Source: Nocardia anaemiae NBRC 100462 (GTDB taxonomy: Bacteria; Actinomycetota; Actinomycetes; Mycobacteriales; Mycobacteriaceae). Taken from it: 64,000 nt of DNA. The notes below the pieces were generated by a model. It ran no database searches and was not told the DNA's origin. It saw only the letters and a program-made list of their open reading frames with translations. Each line of letters opens with the position of its first letter. Position 1 is the stretch's first letter. The DNA lies in contig NZ_BDAZ01000041.1 of assembly GCF_001612725.1 (NCBI RefSeq), positions 62,001-126,000 on the forward strand, given 5' to 3'. This document shows positions 60,422-64,000 of this stretch, piece by piece. Made by a program: the position numbers and the translations under genes.

Positions 60422-61420
60422 TCAGCTGTCGAAGGCGTCGAGAAGCTGTTCGGCGGCAAGTGCGGCAGTCAACGTGCCCTCGCGCACCTGCTTTTCCACT
60501 TGTGCGCGAATGGCTTTGACGTTCGGGTTGTCCGCGAGGCGGCGCAGCAGTTGATCGTGCACCATGGTCCAGGTCCAGTCGACCTGTTGGCGGCGGCGCT
60601 TTTCGGCGAATTCACCCGCTTCGGTGAGCACCCGGCGGTGTTCGAGGACGGTATCCCAGAACTTGTCCATCCCATGGCCTTCGAGGCCGCTCATGGTGAG
60701 CACCGGTGGGCGCCAGAGCGCGTCGTGCGGATGGATGAGGCGCAGCGCCCCGGCCAATTCGCGGGCCGCGGCCTTGGCCTCGGTCTCGTGCTTGCCGTCG
60801 GCCTTGTTCACCGCGACCAGGTCGGCGAGTTCCAAGACGCCTTTCTTGATGCCCTGCAACTGATCTCCGGTGCGAGCCAGGGTCAGGAAGCAGAATACGT
60901 CGACCATATTCGCGACCGTTACCTCGGACTGGCCGACGCCGACGGTCTCCACCAGGATCACGTCGTAGCCCGCGGCCTCCAACAGCACGATGGTCTCGCG
61001 GGTCGCCTTGGCGACACCACCGAGGGTGCCCGCGGTCGGCGAGGGACGGATAAAGGCGTTGCGCTCCAACGACAGTCGCGCCATGCGGGTCTTGTCGCCG
61101 AGGATGGAGCCGCCGGTGCGGGTGGAGGACGGGTCGACGGCCAGCACCGCGACCCGATGCCCCCTGCCGATCAGATCCATGCCGAGCGCATCGATGAACG
61201 TCGACTTGCCCACGCCGGGAACGCCGGTGATGCCGACGCGATTCGAGGTGACCGTATCGGTGGGCGGAGTCAGCTTAAGCAGCAGCTGCTGCGCCAGCTC
61301 CCGATGGTCGGCCCTGGTCGACTCGACCAGCGTGATGGCCCGCGCCAAGGCGGCCCGCTCCTGGGACCGGACCGCCTGCGCGAGTGCGTCCACATCGATG
61401 ACGCGCTTGGCACCCGTCAC
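60422..61420 (-). CDS. meaB: Methylmalonyl-CoA mutase-associated GTPase MeaB
   Basis: A 332-residue G3E GTPase. It has GITGVPGVGKSTFID (Walker A), AVDPSSTRTGGSILGDKTRM (20 residues), ETVGVGQSE, and NKADGKHE (base specificity). MeaB loads and protects the B12 cofactor of methylmalonyl-CoA mutase. It lies 40 bp after mutB, same strand, consistent with this role. Confidence 0.94.
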   Translation of the reverse strand: MTGAKRVIDVDALAQAVRSQERAALARAITLVESTRADHRELAQQLLLKLTPPTDTVTSNRVGITGVPGVGKSTFIDALGMDLIGRGHRVAVLAVDPSSTRTGGSILGDKTRMARLSLERNAFIRPSPTAGTLGGVAKATRETIVLLEAAGYDVILVETVGVGQSEVTVANMVDVFCFLTLARTGDQLQGIKKGVLELADLVAVNKADGKHETEAKAAARELAGALRLIHPHDALWRPPVLTMSGLEGHGMDKFWDTVLEHRRVLTEAGEFAEKRRRQQVDWTWTMVHDQLLRRLADNPNVKAIRAQVEKQVREGTLTAALAAEQLLDAFDS

Positions 61421-61460
61421 CCGCCCACCACCGCTGCTCGAACCACACGCGATGCTCGAT

Positions 61461-63794
61461 TCATTCGCCGCTGCCGCCGCCGATCTCGTGACCGAGCTCG
61501 CCCGCCAACTTCTTCAGCAGATCGATCGCCGCATCGGCGATCACGGTGCCGGGCGGGAAGATCGCCGCCGCACCCGCCGCGTACAGCTCCTCGAAGTCAC
61601 CGGGCGGGATGACGCCGCCGACGATGACCATGATGTCGGGACGCCCGACATCGGCCAGTGCCTGCCGCAGCGCGGGCACCAGCGTGAGGTGGCCTGCCGC
61701 CAGCGAGGACACACCGACGACGTGCACGTCGTTATCGGCCGCCTGCTGCGCCACCTCTTCCGGGGTCTGGAACAGCGGGCCCACATCGACGTCGAAGCCG
61801 AGGTCGGCGAAGGCCGTGGCGATCACCTTCTGACCTCGGTCGTGCCCGTCCTGGCCCATCTTGGCGACCAGGATGCGCGGGCGCCGACCCTCCGCCTCGG
61901 CGAATTCCTCGACGAGTTCGCTCGCCTTGCTGATGTTGGTCACCTTTCCGGCCTCATCGCGGTATACACCGGAGAGCGTACGGATCTCGGCCTGGTGGCG
62001 GCCGTACACCTTTTCCAGCGCGTCGGAGATCTCACCGACGGTGGCCTTGGCGCGGGCGGCGTTGATGGCCAGTGCCAGCAGGTTGTTCTCCATGCCGCCC
62101 TCGGCTGGGGCTGTCGGGTCGCTCCGCAAGCTCCGCTCCCAGGCCGCCGCACGGGTCAATTCGGCCAGCGCGCGTTCCACCTCGGCCGAATCCCGTTCGG
62201 CGCGAAGCCGGTTCAGCTTCTCGATCTGCTCGGCGCGCACCCGGGAATTCTCGACCTTGAGGACCTCGATCTGCTGATCCTCTTCGACCTGGTACTTGTT
62301 CACGCCGATCACCGGCTGCTGACCGGTATCGATGCGGGCCTGGGTGCGGGCGGCCGCCTCCTCGATGCGCAGCTTCGGGATGCCCTCGCCGATCGCCTGC
62401 GCCATACCGCCGTGCGCCTCGACCTCGGCGATATGCGTGCGGGCGCGGTCGGCCAACTGATGGGTGAGCCATTCCACGTAATACGAACCGCCCCATGGGT
62501 CGATCGGCCGCGTGGTGTTGGACTCCTGCTGGATCAGCAGCTGGGTGTTGCGGGCGATGCGCGCGGAGAAGTCCGTCGGCAGGGCCAGCGCCTCGTCCAG
62601 GGCGTTGGTATGCAGCGACTGGGTGTGCCCCTGGGTCGCGGCCATCGCCTCGATGCAGGTGCGCGCCACATTGTTGTAGGCGTCCTGCGCGGTCAGCGAC
62701 CAACCCGAGGTCTGCGAATGCGTCCGCAGCGATAGCGATTTCGCGCTCTTGGGCTCGAACTTCGCCACCAGCTCGCTCCAGAGCAGCCGTCCCGCACGGA
62801 GTTTGGCGACCTCCATGAAGAAGTTCATGCCGATGGCCCAGAAGAACGACAGGCGAGGCGCGAACTTGTCGACCTCCATACCCGCGGCGATACCCGCGCG
62901 GATGTACTCGACACCGTCGGCAAGGGTGTAGGCCAACTCCAGATCGGCGGTGGCTCCGGCCTCCTGGATGTGGTAGCCCGAGATGGAAATCGAGTTGAAC
63001 TTCGGCATCTTCGCGCTGGTGTAGGCGAAGATGTCGGAGATGATCCGCATCGAGGGCTTGGGCGGGTAAATGTAGGTATTGCGGACCATGAACTCCTTCA
63101 GAATGTCGTTCTGAATGGTTCCGGCCAGCTGTTCCGGTGCGACGCCCTGCTCCTCGGCCGCGACCACGTACAGCGCCAGGATCGGCAGCACCGCGCCGTT
63201 CATGGTCATCGACACCGAGACCTGATCCAGCGGGATATGATCGAAGAGCTGACGCATGTCGAGGATGGAATCGATGGCCACACCGGCCATTCCGACATCA
63301 CCCTGCACGCGCGGGTGATCGGAATCGTAGCCACGGTGCGTGGCCAGGTCGAAGGCGACCGAAAGACCCTTCTGTCCCGCCTGCAGATTGCGCCGGTAGA
63401 AGGCATTCGAATCCGCGGCGGTGGAGAAGCCCGCGTACTGGCGGATGGTCCACGGCTGGTTCACATACATCGTCGGGTACGGACCGCGCAGGAACGGCGC
63501 GATGCCCGGCAGGCTGTCCAGCGGATACCCATCGGCCGCGATCGCATCACGATCCGCCTTGGTGAAAACCGGTGGCACGTCGATACCCTCGGGCGTCGAC
63601 CACACCAACTGTTCGGGGGTGTAGTTGTTCGCCTCGGCGGCGGCACGCACGTAGGCCTCGACCTGTGCGGAGTCGACGTCGGCGGGTTCGGCCGGACGTT
63701 CGGACAGCGGTACCTCGGCGAAACTGCCGATCCGGTGTTCGATGCCGCCGGGTCCGTCGATTTCGCCCGGCTTGTCGATATGACTCAGTGTCAT
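61461..63794 (-). CDS. mutB: Methylmalonyl-CoA mutase, large (alpha) subunit
   Basis: A 777-residue adenosylcobalamin enzyme converting (R)-methylmalonyl-CoA to succinyl-CoA. It has the N-terminal TIM barrel (RQYAGFSTAADSNAFYR, GLSVAFDLATHRGYDSDH, NTYIYPPKPSMRII, RTHSQTSGWSL) and the C-terminal B12 domain with base-off motif GQDGHDRG (DxHxxG). The reading frame is open to the window edge, but GGGAG before this ATG and the overlap with the mutA stop (ATGA) set the start. Confidence 0.96.
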   Translation of the reverse strand: MTLSHIDKPGEIDGPGGIEHRIGSFAEVPLSERPAEPADVDSAQVEAYVRAAAEANNYTPEQLVWSTPEGIDVPPVFTKADRDAIAADGYPLDSLPGIAPFLRGPYPTMYVNQPWTIRQYAGFSTAADSNAFYRRNLQAGQKGLSVAFDLATHRGYDSDHPRVQGDVGMAGVAIDSILDMRQLFDHIPLDQVSVSMTMNGAVLPILALYVVAAEEQGVAPEQLAGTIQNDILKEFMVRNTYIYPPKPSMRIISDIFAYTSAKMPKFNSISISGYHIQEAGATADLELAYTLADGVEYIRAGIAAGMEVDKFAPRLSFFWAIGMNFFMEVAKLRAGRLLWSELVAKFEPKSAKSLSLRTHSQTSGWSLTAQDAYNNVARTCIEAMAATQGHTQSLHTNALDEALALPTDFSARIARNTQLLIQQESNTTRPIDPWGGSYYVEWLTHQLADRARTHIAEVEAHGGMAQAIGEGIPKLRIEEAAARTQARIDTGQQPVIGVNKYQVEEDQQIEVLKVENSRVRAEQIEKLNRLRAERDSAEVERALAELTRAAAWERSLRSDPTAPAEGGMENNLLALAINAARAKATVGEISDALEKVYGRHQAEIRTLSGVYRDEAGKVTNISKASELVEEFAEAEGRRPRILVAKMGQDGHDRGQKVIATAFADLGFDVDVGPLFQTPEEVAQQAADNDVHVVGVSSLAAGHLTLVPALRQALADVGRPDIMVIVGGVIPPGDFEELYAAGAAAIFPPGTVIADAAIDLLKKLAGELGHEIGGGSGE

Positions 63795-64000
63795 CAGGCT
63801 CCCACCTTCTCCAGCAGGTCGGACAGCGCGGCCACCGCATCGATGCGGGCCGCGAGATAACCGTCGGGACGCTGCGGGGCGCTCAGGTCGGCGACGGCCT
63901 TTTCTGCACCGGCCAGTAGCACCGTCTCGATTCCGGCGGCACGCAACTGCTCGACCGCCGGTCCCGCCTGCTCGGCATAACGCTTGTCCGAACCACATAG
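63791..64000 (-). CDS. mutA: Methylmalonyl-CoA mutase, small (beta) subunit (C-terminal end only)
   Basis: About 69 C-terminal residues, open at the window edge. LCGSDKRYAEQAGPAVEQ, AAGIETVLLAG and YLAARIDAVAALSDLLEKVG match the degenerate B12-like domain of the mutase small subunit. Its stop overlaps the mutB start, the usual mutA-mutB order. The catalytic role is structural; it binds no cofactor in known enzymes. Confidence 0.9.

Noticed and set aside
60990..62735. 581-codon plus-strand frame antisense to meaB/mutB
   Set aside because: MeaB and methylmalonyl-CoA mutase are unmistakable on the minus strand.

Overview
The window is GC-rich, densely packed actinobacterial DNA with many GTG and TTG starts, ATGA stop/start overlaps and probable leaderless genes. 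The gene content points to a mycolic-acid actinomycete, most likely Nocardia: a DesA-type acyl-ACP desaturase, a HadAB-like fused dehydratase, an EmbR-like BTAD/FHA regulator, a LigC plus LigD-polymerase pair, secreted LIP-family lipases, many TetR regulators, and several genes of the XRE-DUF5753/DUF397/DUF574 set. I see no rRNA, tRNA, insertion sequence, phage gene or CRISPR array.

Layout. 1-5.9 kb: desA (cut by the window edge), a truncated PucR-like regulator, an acyl-CoA carboxylase beta subunit, an Rv1733c-like membrane protein with a TetR, and a DUF574 methyltransferase. 6-19.4 kb: two XRE-DUF5753 regulators, one DUF397 protein, a second DUF574 methyltransferase and three very small genes. 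Five of the control regions here share a 22-bp palindrome. The same stretch holds two secreted lipases, a lipoprotein, small redox enzymes and a TetR/aldolase/sugar-kinase locus. 19.7-21.5 kb: a frameshifted PucR-like regulator and a CBS protein. 21.6-27.8 kb: a tightly coupled four-gene operon (type II cysteine desulfurase, unknown protein with an HMA domain, Y4yA-like PLP decarboxylase, cysteine-synthase/rhodanese fusion) followed by a TetR. It looks like an uncharacterised sulfur-amino-acid or metallophore pathway.

27.9-29.0 kb: an M-box magnesium riboswitch, a short proline-containing upstream ORF and mgtC. 29-35.6 kb: an EmbR-like regulator downstream of a caspase-like/NTPase/TPR protein, with a divergent alpha/beta hydrolase, NfeD-like protein and flotillin. 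This resembles an NLR-like conflict or stress module. 35.6-38.3 kb: a cold-shock-domain protein and the LigC/polymerase repair pair. 38.3-43.2 kb: membrane proteins, a TetR with acyl-CoA dehydrogenase, an F420-type oxidoreductase and a small lipoprotein. 43.2-48.2 kb: a membrane Ser/Thr kinase divergent from an FHA-HTH regulator, then a tyrosinase fused to six beta-trefoil-type repeats. 48.4-60.4 kb: catabolic and hydrolytic genes with TetR regulators and visible operators. 60.4-64 kb: meaB, mutB and the end of mutA, the methylmalonyl-CoA mutase locus. Together with the carboxylase at 1.9 kb this suggests propionyl-CoA/methylmalonyl-CoA metabolism.

The strongest candidates for something undescribed are the PLP/HMA/rhodanese operon, the shared-operator small-gene regulon, the caspase-NTPase-TPR module, and the riboswitch/upstream-ORF leader of mgtC.
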